64,000 bases of DNA from Blautia glucerasea (GCF_020537505.1 NZ_JAJBMO010000016.1:1-64000); one strand, 5' to 3'; shown: positions 47,167-57,383, counted from the stretch's first letter. Notes: generated by a model from the sequence alone, not told the origin. Numbers and translations: made by a program.

Positions 47167-49503
47167 ATGAGTAAAACAGTATATGATTATATGGACTGGC
47201 CAGGAATTGAAGCGGTTGTATACGGGGAAGAGACAGCGCCCAGGGATGTGATGGGACCCAGACTGACACCGGACGGTGTGCTGATACAGGGATTTTTCCC
47301 AGAGGCCAAAAGTGCGGTTGTGACTGTGGGACGTAAGAAATATGAGATGGAGCTGGAAGACGAAGCTGGTTATTATGCAGTGCTGCTCCCAGGAAGAAAG
47401 ATCCCGGATTATGAATTCCAGGTAGAGCTTGAGAAGGAGACGAAGAAATTCAAGGATGCTTACGCATTTGGAGGACTTCTCACAGAGGAAGATGAGAGAG
47501 CTTTTCTGGGCGGCGTTTATTATGAGGCCTATAAGAAAATGGGAGCACATCCTATGACCATGGATGGTGTCGCTGGTACCCATTTCGCAGTGTGGGCGCC
47601 AAATGCCATCCGGGTAAGTGTGGTTGGAGAATTCAACAACTGGGATGGCAGAGTGCTTCCCATGCACAAGATGCCCATGTCCGGTATTTTTGAGCTGTTT
47701 GTGCCAGGGGTGAAACCAGGAGATGCCTACCGCTATGAGATCAAGGTGAAGGGGGATGTGATCCTTCAGAAGGCGGATCCTTATGGAAACAGAACCCAGC
47801 CGGCGCCAGTGTGGGATTCTGTTGTGGCAGAGGTGGACGGTTTCCAGTGGACAGATGAGAAATGGATGACAGACCGTAAGAAATACGATGACCGGAAGCA
47901 GCCTGTTTCTATTTATGAGACAAGCCTTGGACAGTGGAAAGAGGGAAAAGAGCTGATCGCTTTTGCAAAGGGGCAGGGTTACACCCATGTAGAGCTTCAT
48001 CCGGTTATGGAGTTTCTGGAGGAGGGGTCAGATGGCTATCCGACTTCCGCCTATTTTGCAGTAAGCACACGCTATGGTACACCGGCAGATTTTGCAGCGC
48101 TGGTGGATGGACTTCACCAGGAGGGAATCGGTGTGATCCTGGACTGGTCGCCGGCCCAGTTTCCAGGGTACGCAGGCGGCCTGGAGAAATTTGACGGAAC
48201 ACCTCTTTATGAGGTGAAGGATCCGGATATGGCAGTTCACCCAATGTGGGGGACCATGCTTTACAATTATGACAGTCCAATGGTAAAGGATTTCCTGATC
48301 TCCAATGCCTGCTTCTGGCTGGAGGTTTTCCATGCAGATGGGCTCCGCATGGATGATGTAGACGCCATGCTGTACCTGGATTATGGAAGAAAAGATGGAT
48401 GGACTCCGAATATCTATGGTTCTAATGAGAACCTCCATGCCATTGAGTTTTTAAAGCATCTCAATTCCATTGTGAAAAAGCGTGCTCCAGGTGCTCTTCT
48501 GATCGCCCAGGAGGATGGCCTGTGGCCAGAGCTGACCGACAGCGTAGAGAATGATCACATTGGATTTGATTACAAATGGAGCGGCGGATGGACAAGGGAC
48601 TTCCTGTTCTATCTGTCTGTGGATCCCATTTTGCGGAAGAATTATCATGACCAGCTGACACTCTCCACTTTGTATGCCTATTCCGAGCATTATATTCTGA
48701 CGCTTGGAAGCCGGGACGTGGGAAGTCTTGAGGAGCTTATGGCAAAGCTGCCAGGGGACGGGAAGCAGAAGCTGGCGCAGGTGAGAGAGGCTTATTCCTA
48801 TATGATGGTTCATCCTGGCTGCAAGATGATGGCGCCGGGAGCAGAGATGCCGGAGGGGCTTTCGAAATGTATTCAGGCGTTGAATGCCCTCTATAAGAGT
48901 TCACCAGCCCTATATCAGATGGACGATGAATACGACGGATTCGAGTGGATCCAGTTGATGAAATATGAGGAGAATGTGATCACCTTCCTCCGCAAGACGG
49001 AGAAGCCAGAAGAGACTTTGCTTGTAATCTGTAATTTTGCCGCAATTCCCTACGGGAATTACCAGGTGGGCGTGCCTTTTGCAGGTAAATATAAAGAGAT
49101 CTTTAATAGCGACGCGGCAGAATTTGGCGGCGAGGGCGTGGTAAATCCACGGATAAAGACCGCGAAAGCAGAAGAGTGCGACGAACGGGAGCACTCCATT
49201 AAAGTAAAACTTCCAGCACTGGGGGTAAGTATTTTCAGCTGTACTCCAGGGAAGACACCAGCTAAGAAGAAAGTGACAGTAGCAAAAGCTGTGAAAACCA
49301 CGAAAGACAAGAATGCAGGAAAACTGGTAAAGGCTGCGAGAACGAAAGTTGCAAAGAAAGTGGAAGCAGCCACAGAAAAAGCAGCTAAGAAAACAGAAAT
49401 TGTAGAAAAGAAAGCTGCTACAAAGAAGCCAGTAAAGGAAGAAAAATCTGCAAAGGCAGAAGAAGCTGTCAAGGCAGAGAAAAAAGAGAAAGCAATAAAA
49501 TAA
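47167..49503 (+). CDS. GlgB-like branching-enzyme paralogue with degenerate active site and Lys/Ala-rich tail
   Basis: 778 residues. Modules: an N-terminal CBM48-type region (~1-235, with F-A-V-W-A-P-N-A and V-G-E-F-N-N-W-D-G), a GH13 barrel (~240-590), a C-terminal beta domain, then ~85 residues rich in Lys, Ala and Glu. Compared with E. coli GlgB, the nucleophile Asp is kept (D-G-L-R-M-D-D-V), but the acid/base Glu of M-A-E-E-S-T is Gln (I-A-Q-E-D-G), the S-H-D-E-V motif reads S-R-D-V-G, and G-H-F-P is A-Q-F-P. So glucan-branching activity is doubtful although the fold is kept. Three in-frame ATGs near the start (47137, 47155, 47167); none has ideal spacing. Confidence 0.82.
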   Translation: MSKTVYDYMDWPGIEAVVYGEETAPRDVMGPRLTPDGVLIQGFFPEAKSAVVTVGRKKYEMELEDEAGYYAVLLPGRKIPDYEFQVELEKETKKFKDAYAFGGLLTEEDERAFLGGVYYEAYKKMGAHPMTMDGVAGTHFAVWAPNAIRVSVVGEFNNWDGRVLPMHKMPMSGIFELFVPGVKPGDAYRYEIKVKGDVILQKADPYGNRTQPAPVWDSVVAEVDGFQWTDEKWMTDRKKYDDRKQPVSIYETSLGQWKEGKELIAFAKGQGYTHVELHPVMEFLEEGSDGYPTSAYFAVSTRYGTPADFAALVDGLHQEGIGVILDWSPAQFPGYAGGLEKFDGTPLYEVKDPDMAVHPMWGTMLYNYDSPMVKDFLISNACFWLEVFHADGLRMDDVDAMLYLDYGRKDGWTPNIYGSNENLHAIEFLKHLNSIVKKRAPGALLIAQEDGLWPELTDSVENDHIGFDYKWSGGWTRDFLFYLSVDPILRKNYHDQLTLSTLYAYSEHYILTLGSRDVGSLEELMAKLPGDGKQKLAQVREAYSYMMVHPGCKMMAPGAEMPEGLSKCIQALNALYKSSPALYQMDDEYDGFEWIQLMKYEENVITFLRKTEKPEETLLVICNFAAIPYGNYQVGVPFAGKYKEIFNSDAAEFGGEGVVNPRIKTAKAEECDEREHSIKVKLPALGVSIFSCTPGKTPAKKKVTVAKAVKTTKDKNAGKLVKAARTKVAKKVEAATEKAAKKTEIVEKKAATKKPVKEEKSAKAEEAVKAEKKEKAIK

Positions 49504-49541
49504 TATAAAAATGGGGAAACAAAAACAGGAGGTTTTTACAA

Positions 49542-50033
49542 ATGAAAGAAATTCAGGCAATAAAGATTAACACCGCAGATTTTGCACCATATGGAAGCTT
49601 TTATTCTATGACAGAGCCAGAGGGATATCCGCTGCAGGGTGAGATCCATAAATTTTACCCAGACCGCATTTCAGGAACCTGTGTCGGCAGCATGGGCTTT
49701 TCTCCGATCGCGGTGAAAAAAGATGACCGCGTTGTAAAGATGGCTGAGTATCACACCACAACCTGGGAGGGAATCGTAGCTTTGGACGATGATATGATCA
49801 TCCATGTTGCCCCGGCTTCCGGAGGAACTCCGGTTCCGGAACTTACCAAGGCTTTCATTGTTCCAAAGGGCTGTATGGTAAAAATCAACCAGGCAATCTG
49901 GCATTTATGTCCACTGCCAGTACATAACGAAGTCCTTCACGCCATGATCATTCTTCCGGAATGTACCTATGCAAACGACTGTACAGTTGTGGAATTTCCA
50001 GAGAAGGACTGGTTTAAAATAAAGGTTATGTAA
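49542..50033 (+). CDS. Ureidoglycolate lyase (AllA)-family protein
   Basis: 163-residue cupin-like protein. A-P-Y-G near residue 15, A-E-Y-H-T-T-T-W-E-G, and the late block V-P-K-G-C-M-V-K-I-N-Q-A-I-W-H match the AllA family (ureidoglycolate to glyoxylate plus urea in allantoin breakdown). No allantoinase or other purine-ring genes are near, so the true substrate may differ. GGAGG ribosome site. 38 bases behind the branching-enzyme-like gene, possibly one transcript. A functional link to the purine cluster at 15-22 kb is speculative. Confidence 0.75.
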   Translation: MKEIQAIKINTADFAPYGSFYSMTEPEGYPLQGEIHKFYPDRISGTCVGSMGFSPIAVKKDDRVVKMAEYHTTTWEGIVALDDDMIIHVAPASGGTPVPELTKAFIVPKGCMVKINQAIWHLCPLPVHNEVLHAMIILPECTYANDCTVVEFPEKDWFKIKVM

Positions 50034-50111
50034 AGCTTGGGAATATTACCTTTGAAAAGGAAACAAGAGATTACCTGAGAAAATGCAAAGAAAACTCAAG
50101 TTAAATATTTC

Positions 50112-50140
50112 TTGACAAATTCCCGTATATAAACTAAAAT
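50112..50140 (+). promoter_or_regulatory. Promoter of tRNA-Thr
   Basis: TTGACA, 17-base spacer, TAAAAT, about 40 bases ahead of the mature tRNA. Confidence 0.75.
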
Positions 50141-50182
50141 AATTTTTGTGTCTGGCAGATGATTCCATTTGCCAGATCATAA

Positions 50183-50255
50183 GCTGGAATAGCTCAGTCG
50201 GTAGAGCACTTCACTCGTAATGAAGGGGTCGTGAGTTCGAGTCTCATTTCCAGCT
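50183..50255 (+). tRNA. tRNA-Thr (anticodon CGT)
   Basis: Acceptor stem GCTGGAA/TTCCAGC, D-arm AGCTCAGTCGGTAGAGC, anticodon arm CTTCA-CTCGTAA-TGAAG with CGT in the centre, and T-arm with GTTCGAGTC. Discriminator T; CCA is not encoded. A TTTTT follows at once and may terminate the transcript. Confidence 0.95.
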
Positions 50256-50356
50256 TTTTCTTATAGGAGAAAATTTTTTGCAAGGGAGCAGAGCCATTTG
50301 GAGTCTGCTCCTAATTTATTAAATGAAAAAATATGTCATCAATGGGAAAATAATTG

Positions 50357-50385
50357 TTTTCAAATGGTTCATTCTATGATAGAAT
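50357..50385 (+). promoter_or_regulatory. Possible promoter of the first polyamine operon
   Basis: TTTTCA, 17-base spacer, TAGAAT, ahead of the palindrome copy and the 73-residue gene. Only the -10 is convincing. Confidence 0.4.
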
Positions 50386-50407
50386 ACACCTTGATTGCAA
50401 ACAAAGG

Positions 50408-50434
50408 GTTACTGGTCAGGATGTGATCAGTAAC
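50408..50434. repeat. Palindrome family 1 copy
   Basis: GTTACTGGTCAGG + ATGTGATCAGTAAC, 27 bases. It lies within the untranslated leader, seven bases before the ribosome site region of the small gene, so it could form a hairpin close to translation start. Confidence 0.7.
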
Positions 50435-50452
50435 ACAAAGGAGACGAGGTAT

Positions 50453-50674
50453 ATGTCAGGTTATTCTGCCCCAGGCTTTTTTGAAAAGAAAATAGAGCGT
50501 GAGACCACGGCGCGTGTTGCGGCTTTTTTAGGCGGGCTTGGAAGAGGCTCTGAGAATCTTGGAGCTACCGGGGTGCGTTCTGACTGGATGGAGCAGGACG
50601 GACCAGCTTTTGGTGTACCTTTTTTCGAAAAAATGTATGAGAATACGGGTTACCGATATAGCAATATGCAGTAA
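50453..50674 (+). CDS. Small hypothetical protein ahead of the polyamine transporter
   Basis: 73 residues: M-S-G-Y-S-A-P-G-F-F-E-K-K-I-E-R-E-T-T then a glycine-rich centre and the aromatic C-terminus Y-R-Y-S-N-M-Q. No family recognised. AAAGGAG precedes the chosen ATG; the open frame extends upstream through the palindrome but without a site. Soluble, no signal peptide. It is 114 bases ahead of potA and in the same direction, so it may be in that transcript. A regulator or leader role is only a guess. Confidence 0.6.
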   Translation: MSGYSAPGFFEKKIERETTARVAAFLGGLGRGSENLGATGVRSDWMEQDGPAFGVPFFEKMYENTGYRYSNMQ

Positions 50675-50788
50675 ATGCACCGCATAGACATGTATAGTGT
50701 TTATGCAGAAGCATTTCTCTATATAAAGCTGGTCGGTATCCCGTGTTTTTTTTCGTAAATTTGAAATCACACAGAGAGGAGGGGACAA

Positions 50789-51793
50789 ATGTCTGACTCA
50801 TTTCTTGAATTAAAAGATCTGAAAAAAAGTTTTACTCCAGGAGAATATGTCCTTCAGGGGATTAACTTAAAAATAGAGCAAGGCGAATTCGTCACATTGC
50901 TTGGTTCATCCGGCTGCGGCAAGACCACCACTCTCCGCATTATCGCTGGCCTGGAACAACCAGACAGCGGAAGTGTATGGCTGGAGGGAAAGGATGTGAC
51001 GAATCTGGAGCCAAATGAAAGAGACGTAAATACGGTATTTCAGAATTACGCTCTTTTTCCCCATATGAACGTGGCGGACAATATCGGATATGGCTTGAAA
51101 ATACGAAAAGTGTCAAAAGCAGATATCAGGAAAAAGGTAAAGGAAATGCTGGAGCTGGTGCAGCTGGAGGGGTATGAGAAACGGAAACCTGCCGAGTTGT
51201 CCGGTGGACAGAAGCAGCGGGTGGCAATTGCAAGAGCACTGGCAAATAATCCCCGGGTACTGCTTCTGGATGAGCCGCTTGGAGCTTTGGATCTGCAGCT
51301 TCGCAGGGCTATGCAGCTGGAATTAAAGCGCCTGCAGAAGAAGCTGGGAATTACCTTTATCTATATCACTCATGATCAGGAAGAGGCCATCAACATGTCT
51401 GACCGGATTGTGGTTATGAACCAGGGTCGTTTTGAGCAGATCGGCACTCCGGATGAAATCTACAACCACCCGAAAACCAGTTATGTGGCAACTTTTGTGG
51501 GAAATGCCAATATCCTGAAAGGCGAGCTTGTGGGTATGGATGGAACAGTGGCAATTCGAAGTGAGAACATAATATTGGATGAAAATTGTAAACAGGGCTA
51601 TTCGGCAGTGGTAAAGGAGAAAAATTTTGCTGCGGGACAGCTAAGAGTATTGCTAGTCTTGTCAGACGGAACAGAAATCACAGCCAGCCGATTCGGCATG
51701 AATGCAAATATTCAGCCAGGCCAGCAGATAAACTGGTACTTTGATCTGAAGAATGCTGTTATAGTAGACAATGCAAAAGGAGAAAGACTGTGA
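50789..51793 (+). CDS. potA: Spermidine/putrescine ABC transporter ATP-binding protein, set 1
   Basis: 334 residues. Walker [10 protein letters not shown], signature L-S-G-G-Q-K-Q-R, Walker B L-L-L-D-E-P and switch His in T-H-D-Q-E-E-A, followed by a C-terminal TOBE-type regulatory domain (~235-334). GAGGAGG site ahead. Overlaps the next permease by four bases. Polyamine assignment rests on the PotBC-like permeases and the PotD-like receptors downstream. Confidence 0.93.
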   Translation: MSDSFLELKDLKKSFTPGEYVLQGINLKIEQGEFVTLLGSSGCGKTTTLRIIAGLEQPDSGSVWLEGKDVTNLEPNERDVNTVFQNYALFPHMNVADNIGYGLKIRKVSKADIRKKVKEMLELVQLEGYEKRKPAELSGGQKQRVAIARALANNPRVLLLDEPLGALDLQLRRAMQLELKRLQKKLGITFIYITHDQEEAINMSDRIVVMNQGRFEQIGTPDEIYNHPKTSYVATFVGNANILKGELVGMDGTVAIRSENIILDENCKQGYSAVVKEKNFAAGQLRVLLVLSDGTEITASRFGMNANIQPGQQINWYFDLKNAVIVDNAKGERL

Positions 51794-52674
51794 GGGGCAA
51801 AATAAGCCGGAGCAAATCTTCGGCGAAGCACACTCACGCCACCATCGGCATGATCCTGCCGCTATACATTTTTACCTTGATTTTCGTGGCATGTCCCCTC
51901 CTGTACATGGTGGCCCTAAGCTTCGCCACCCCGGGAGAAGTCCACGGTGTACAGTGGATCTTTACCCTGGATAATTACCGGAAGATCCTGGAACCCGTGT
52001 ACCTGAACACCTTCGTCCAGTCCTTCCAGTTAGCCATTACAAGCACTCTTTTTATCACCCTGATCGGCTACCCATTTGGCTACTTCATGGCGAAATTACC
52101 AGCAGGGGGCAAAAAGAAAGCCATGCTTCTCCTAATGCTTCCGTTCTGGGTGAATTCCCTGATCCGTTTATATGGCTGGATCATCATACTCCAGAAAAAA
52201 GGTCTTCTGAATTTTGTTCTGAAAAAGCTGGACCTGATCCAGAAGCCGCTGAAAATCATGTACAGCTACCCGGCAATCGTCATTGGTATGATTTATGTTC
52301 TTTTGCCATTTATGATCCTGTCTGTGTATTCCAGCGCAGAAAAACTGGACTGGTCACTGGTAGAAGCTGCCCGCGATCTGGGAGCCAGTAAGGCGAAGGC
52401 ATTCTGGACGGTAAGCTTTAGGTTGACCCTGCCAGGGCTTTTGTCCGGCGTGATCCTAACCTTTATTCCCTCCATGGGACTGTTTTTCATAGCAGATATC
52501 CTGGGCGGAAACAAGGTGGTGCTGGTCGGAAGCCTGATCCAGGATCAGATGACCAGGGGAAATAACTGGCCTTTCGCGGCAGCCCTGGCGGTGATCATGA
52601 TGATCCTTACCACTTTGATGATCTTGCTGTACCGCAAGGTTACAAATGCGAAAGAAGTGGAGGGACTAGGATGA
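51790..52674 (+). CDS. potB: Polyamine ABC transporter permease PotB, set 1
   Basis: 294 residues, six hydrophobic segments, with the ATPase-contact EAA loop [14 protein letters not shown] near residue 195. GTG start overlapping potA. Basic N-terminus ([12 protein letters not shown]). The following permease gene overlaps by four bases. Confidence 0.92.
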   Translation: MRGKISRSKSSAKHTHATIGMILPLYIFTLIFVACPLLYMVALSFATPGEVHGVQWIFTLDNYRKILEPVYLNTFVQSFQLAITSTLFITLIGYPFGYFMAKLPAGGKKKAMLLLMLPFWVNSLIRLYGWIIILQKKGLLNFVLKKLDLIQKPLKIMYSYPAIVIGMIYVLLPFMILSVYSSAEKLDWSLVEAARDLGASKAKAFWTVSFRLTLPGLLSGVILTFIPSMGLFFIADILGGNKVVLVGSLIQDQMTRGNNWPFAAALAVIMMILTTLMILLYRKVTNAKEVEGLG

Positions 52675-53534
52675 TGAACACACGAAACAACGAAGGTAAA
52701 AACAGTGCATTAGCCAGAAAGGCTGGAAAGAAGAGAAAAGCGAGCTACGGCATGAAGCGGAGCACCCGCTTTGAGAAGATATACCTTGGCATCATTTTCT
52801 TCTTAATGTACCTCCCCGTAGCCGTAGTTATCATTTTCTCCTTCAATGAATCCAAGCTTCCCGTGCGCCTCACCGGATTTTCCCTCCAGTGGTACGAAAA
52901 GCTGTTCGCAGACAGTGCTATGATGGAAGCCCTGGTAAACAGCCTGATCCTTGGGGTGGCTAGCTGCGCAGTATCTGCAGTGATTGGAACTCTGGGAGCT
53001 GTGGGCCTGTCCCGGATCCATTGGAAAACAAAAGGCGCATTGGAGTACATCTCCATTTTGCCCCTTATGATACCGGAAATCATTCTGGGTATGGTGCTGA
53101 TGGCATTTTTTTATATGCTGAACCTGCCCTTTGGAATGCTTACCCTGCTCATCGGGCACACGGTATTTTGCATTCCTTATATCTTGATGGAAGTAAAAGC
53201 AAGGCTTGTGGGCATGGATCCTTCCCTTGAGGAAGCCGCCCGGGATCTTGGAGCCACTTCCATGAGAGCCTTTTTTGACATCACACTGCCGCTGATCATG
53301 CCGGCTGTGGCATCTGGCTCATTACTTGCCTTCGCCATGTCCATGGACGATGTGGTGATCAGTATTTTTATTAACGGTCCGAGGCTGTCCACCTTGCCGA
53401 TCAAGGTGTACACTCAGATAAAAACCGGTGTCACGCCGGAAATCAATGCGCTGTGTACGATCATGCTGGCTTTTACAGTGGTAATTCTTCTTGTTTACTC
53501 TCTTATAAAGAAGTTAAAGAGAAAGTATAAGTAA
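52671..53534 (+). CDS. potC: Polyamine ABC transporter permease PotC, set 1
   Basis: 287 residues, six hydrophobic segments, EAA loop [14 protein letters not shown] near residue 190. An unusually long basic N-terminal stretch (~35 residues, rich in Lys/Arg) precedes the first helix, as in neighbouring potB. This first set has no binding protein directly behind it; potA of set 2 starts after 107 bases. Confidence 0.92.
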   Translation: MMNTRNNEGKNSALARKAGKKRKASYGMKRSTRFEKIYLGIIFFLMYLPVAVVIIFSFNESKLPVRLTGFSLQWYEKLFADSAMMEALVNSLILGVASCAVSAVIGTLGAVGLSRIHWKTKGALEYISILPLMIPEIILGMVLMAFFYMLNLPFGMLTLLIGHTVFCIPYILMEVKARLVGMDPSLEEAARDLGATSMRAFFDITLPLIMPAVASGSLLAFAMSMDDVVISIFINGPRLSTLPIKVYTQIKTGVTPEINALCTIMLAFTVVILLVYSLIKKLKRKYK

Positions 53535-53641
53535 TCTGATCACAGGAATTAGCGAAGAAAATCACCTGATAAAAGCCAGTTTTTTCACGGCATGAGGAAA
53601 TATATGGATATTTCCACTTAGGGACGGAAAGGAGCACACGA

Positions 53642-54685
53642 ATGAACAAACTCATAGAGTTGAAAAACCTCACCAAAAACTTTGATGACCAGCAGGTTCT
53701 CCGCGGAATCAATCTGGACATCTATGAGAACGAGTTTCTCACCCTTCTGGGACCAAGTGGCTGTGGAAAGACCACAACCCTTCGTATTATTGCAGGCTTC
53801 GAGGAGCCAAGCGGCGGCGAAGTATTGTTTAACGGAATTGAGATTTCCAAGTTACCTCCATATAAGAGAGAGGTAAACACCGTTTTCCAGAAATATGCCC
53901 TTTTTCCACATCTGAATGTGGCAGAAAATATTGGATTCGGCCTGAATCTGAAAAAAATGGACAAAGACGTGATTGCCCAGAAAGTCAGAAAAATGCTGAA
54001 AATGGTAGGTCTGGAAGGTTTCGAAAAAAGAGATGTCACCCTGCTCTCCGGCGGACAGCAGCAGCGAGTTGCCATTGCCCGTGCGCTGGTAAATGAGCCG
54101 AAAATCCTTCTTCTTGACGAGCCTCTTGGCGCCTTGGATGCGAAAATACGAAAACAGATGCAGATTGAGCTGAAAAAAATCCAGCAGGAGGTTGGAATTA
54201 CCTTCATTTACGTTACGCATGACCAGGAGGAAGCTCTTTCCATGTCTGATACTGTGGTCGTTATGAATAACGGTGAAATTCAGCAGATCGGTTCTCCTAC
54301 CGATATTTATAACGAGCCCGAAAACCGTTTCGTAGCAGGCTTCATTGGAGAGTCCAATATTATAGAAGGAATTATGATCAGAGATTATCTGGTTCAGTTT
54401 GACGGATTTGAATTCGAATGCGTGGACAAAGGCTTTGAGGATAATGAAGAAATCGAGGTTGTGCTTCGTCCTGAGGACCTTGACATTGTGGAACCATCTC
54501 AGGCGAAAATCAACGGTGTTGTCCGAAACGTCACCTTCAAAGGCGTTCATTACGAAATTCTCGTAGAAACAGAACTGCGCACCTATAAAGTTCAGACCAC
54601 CGATTATGCGGAAGTGGGCCGCCAGGTAGGACTGAAATTCGGACCGGAAGACATTCACGTCATGTACAGAATGGGAGCTTATTGA
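53642..54685 (+). CDS. potA: Spermidine/putrescine ABC transporter ATP-binding protein, set 2
   Basis: 347 residues. [30 protein letters not shown] and a TOBE domain from ~240. Clearly paralogous to the set 1 ATPase but not a recent duplicate, since surrounding residues differ widely. Its stop shares one base with the next start. Confidence 0.94.
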   Translation: MNKLIELKNLTKNFDDQQVLRGINLDIYENEFLTLLGPSGCGKTTTLRIIAGFEEPSGGEVLFNGIEISKLPPYKREVNTVFQKYALFPHLNVAENIGFGLNLKKMDKDVIAQKVRKMLKMVGLEGFEKRDVTLLSGGQQQRVAIARALVNEPKILLLDEPLGALDAKIRKQMQIELKKIQQEVGITFIYVTHDQEEALSMSDTVVVMNNGEIQQIGSPTDIYNEPENRFVAGFIGESNIIEGIMIRDYLVQFDGFEFECVDKGFEDNEEIEVVLRPEDLDIVEPSQAKINGVVRNVTFKGVHYEILVETELRTYKVQTTDYAEVGRQVGLKFGPEDIHVMYRMGAY

Positions 54686-55506
54686 TGAAACAGTTTAAGC
54701 GCCTGATCATTCCTTACTTTATCTGGGCAATTGTTATCCTTGTGATCCCACTGTTTCTCATTGCCCTGTATGCGTTCACAACAGAAGGAAATGAAGTAAT
54801 GACACTTTCCTTCACCTGGGGAAATTTTGCCAAATTCCTGGAAGCTACCTACCTGAATGTGATCCTGAAATCCTTCTGGCTGGGACTTCTCACCACCTTT
54901 ATCTGTCTGGTGCTTGGCTATCCCCTTGCCCTGATCATTGCGAGATGCTCTGAGAAAGTCCAGGGACTTCTCATTATGCTGGTAACCATTCCAATGTGGA
55001 TCAACATGCTTCTTCGTACCTATGCGTGGATGAATCTTCTTGCAGATAACGGAATCATCAACAACCTTCTGGCAAAAATCGGACTGGGACCTATCAGTAT
55101 GATGTATACGGATTTTTCCGTAATGGTAGGTCTGATCTGCAACTTTATGCCCTTTATGATCATCCCTATCCATACCTCCTTAAATAAAATGGACAAATCC
55201 CTAATCGAGGCAGCCTACGATCTGGGTGCCAACCGTTTCCAGACCTTCTGGAAGGTGATCTGGAAGCTGTCCCTGCCTGGTGTGGTAAATGGTATTATGA
55301 TGGTTTTCCTTCTTTCCATTTCCTCCTTCGTTATTCCGAAGCTTCTGGGAGGCGGACAGTACATGCTCATCGGAAACCTGATCGAGTCCCAGTTTATCTC
55401 TGTTGGAGACTGGAACTTCGGTAGTGCCATTTCCATGATCCTTGCGGTGATCATTTTGATCTCCATGAGCCTGATGAAGCGGATGGACAAGGAAAAAGGA
55501 GAGTAG
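54685..55506 (+). CDS. potB: Polyamine ABC transporter permease PotB, set 2
   Basis: 273 residues from the ATG at 54685; six hydrophobic segments and EAA loop E-A-A-Y-D-L-G-A-N-R-F-Q-T-F near residue 175. The upstream TTG is in frame but overlapping and less likely. Ten bases separate it from the fused permease-receptor gene. Confidence 0.93.
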   Translation: MKQFKRLIIPYFIWAIVILVIPLFLIALYAFTTEGNEVMTLSFTWGNFAKFLEATYLNVILKSFWLGLLTTFICLVLGYPLALIIARCSEKVQGLLIMLVTIPMWINMLLRTYAWMNLLADNGIINNLLAKIGLGPISMMYTDFSVMVGLICNFMPFMIIPIHTSLNKMDKSLIEAAYDLGANRFQTFWKVIWKLSLPGVVNGIMMVFLLSISSFVIPKLLGGGQYMLIGNLIESQFISVGDWNFGSAISMILAVIILISMSLMKRMDKEKGE

Positions 55507-55516
55507 GAGGGATATC

Positions 55517-57364
55517 ATGCAGAAAAAAACAAGCTTTTTTCAGAAATTTTACGTGGCCATCTGCCTGGTGTTCTTTTACCTGCCCATTCTGGTGACCATG
55601 ATCTTTTCCTTTAACTCATCCAAATCCCTGACCAGGTTTACGGGATTTTCCATGAGATGGTATACAGAGCTGCTGCACAATACAGAGGTCAGCAAAGCGG
55701 TTTACGTGTCTGTGACCATCGCCATCCTGGCAACTGTGATCTCCACAGTGCTGGGAACTATCACTGCAATTGGTCTTTCCAAGTCCCGGAAGGTGTTAAA
55801 GGAAACACTTTTAAATATCAACAACCTGCCCATTTTGAACCCGGATATTGTAACCGCCATCGGACTGATGCTTCTGTTTTCCTCATTGGGATTCCGAAAA
55901 GGATATTTTACCATGCTGCTGGCGCACATTTCCTTTTGTACGCCTTATGTCATCACCAGTGTTTATCCAAAGGTGCGAAGCCTGGACCCTAATCTGGCAA
56001 ATGCTGCCATGGATCTTGGAGCTACCCCTTTCCAGGCGCTTACTAAGGTAATTGTGCCAATGATCAAGGACGGTATTTTCGCAGGTGCGCTGCTGGCGTT
56101 TACCATGTCCTTTGACGATTTCGTAATTTCGTACTTCGTGTCAGGAAACGGTGTGAAAAATATTTCCATTGTGGTTTACAATATGACCAAGCGGATCAAC
56201 CCTACCATCAATGCCCTGTCCACAATTGTAATCCTGGTCATTGTGCTTGTCATGGTTTTTGCCAACGTGCTTCCAAAGCTCCTGGAAAAGCATGCCAGCA
56301 AGCATGCGAAAAAGATTCAGCGCGTGATTGCCCTTCTGCTGGTTTTCGCCCTTGGCTTCGGACTGATCAAGTGCGGAGGCGGTGCAGCGGAGAACCATGT
56401 CCTGAAGGTTTATAATGCAGGAGAATATATGGATCTGGATCTTCTGACACAGTTTGAGCAGGAATATAATTGTACTGTAGTTTACGAAACCTTCGAATCC
56501 AACGAAATGATGTACACCAAGCTTTCAGGCGGTGAGTCCTATGACGTGCTGATTCCTTCTGATTATATGATCGAGCGTCTGATTAAAGAGGATTATCTAC
56601 AGTATATTGACTGGGATCTGATCCCGAATAAGGGAAACCTGATGGATGAGGTCATGAATAAAAGCTATGATCCGGGAAATCGTTATTCCTGCCCGTACTT
56701 CTGGGGAACGGTTGGTATTCTTTATGATACGACTGTGGTTGATCCGGCAGATCTTCAGGAGGGCTGGGATCTTCTTAGGGATACCAAATATAAAGGAAAT
56801 ATTTACATGTATGATTCTGAGCGGGATTCCTTTATGATAGCACTGAAGGCTCTTGGATATTCCATGAATACTACAGATGAGAATCAGATTCAGGAAGCTT
56901 ACCAGTGGCTGGTTGACCAGAGAAATACCATGGACCCGATTTATGCAGGTGATGACGTCATTGACAATATGATTTCCGGAAACAAGGCTATGGCAGTTGT
57001 TTATTCCGGAGATGCTTCCTATATCATAAGCGAAAATCCAAATATGGATTACTTCACACCGAGTCAGGGAACCAACAACTGGTATGATGCAATGGTTATC
57101 ACAAGGGACTGCAATGAGACAGAGCTTGCCCATCAGTTTATTAATTTTATGCTAAATGAAGAATCTGCTCTTTCCAATACGGAAGAAGTAGGTTATACTT
57201 CTCCTGTAAAGAGTGTTTACGAAACTATGATCACCGGAGAGTATGAGGGCGTTTCCTCCTACATCCCGGATTTTGAAAATCCAAACAGCGAGATCTTCCG
57301 TTATCAGGAACCGAAGATCAAGCAGAAATATGCGGAGCTGTGGACGAAGATCAAGGCAGAGTAA
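55517..57364 (+). CDS. Fused polyamine permease PotC and substrate-binding PotD, set 2
   Basis: 615 residues joining two transporter parts. Residues 1-~260 are a PotC permease (EAA loop N-A-A-M-D-L-G-A-T-P-F-Q-A-L). A hydrophobic segment (~272-290, V-I-A-L-L-L-V-F-A-L-G-F-G-L-I-K-C) then leads to an extracytoplasmic PotD receptor (~295-615) starting V-L-K-V-Y-N-A-G-E-Y-M. The junction Cys resembles a lipobox, now acting as a membrane tether. PotCD fusions are known in Firmicutes such as streptococci. The receptor is physically tied to its own channel, unlike the free PotD encoded next. Confidence 0.93.
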   Translation: MQKKTSFFQKFYVAICLVFFYLPILVTMIFSFNSSKSLTRFTGFSMRWYTELLHNTEVSKAVYVSVTIAILATVISTVLGTITAIGLSKSRKVLKETLLNINNLPILNPDIVTAIGLMLLFSSLGFRKGYFTMLLAHISFCTPYVITSVYPKVRSLDPNLANAAMDLGATPFQALTKVIVPMIKDGIFAGALLAFTMSFDDFVISYFVSGNGVKNISIVVYNMTKRINPTINALSTIVILVIVLVMVFANVLPKLLEKHASKHAKKIQRVIALLLVFALGFGLIKCGGGAAENHVLKVYNAGEYMDLDLLTQFEQEYNCTVVYETFESNEMMYTKLSGGESYDVLIPSDYMIERLIKEDYLQYIDWDLIPNKGNLMDEVMNKSYDPGNRYSCPYFWGTVGILYDTTVVDPADLQEGWDLLRDTKYKGNIYMYDSERDSFMIALKALGYSMNTTDENQIQEAYQWLVDQRNTMDPIYAGDDVIDNMISGNKAMAVVYSGDASYIISENPNMDYFTPSQGTNNWYDAMVITRDCNETELAHQFINFMLNEESALSNTEEVGYTSPVKSVYETMITGEYEGVSSYIPDFENPNSEIFRYQEPKIKQKYAELWTKIKAE

Positions 57365-57383
57365 GCAGAAGAGAAGCCCATTC

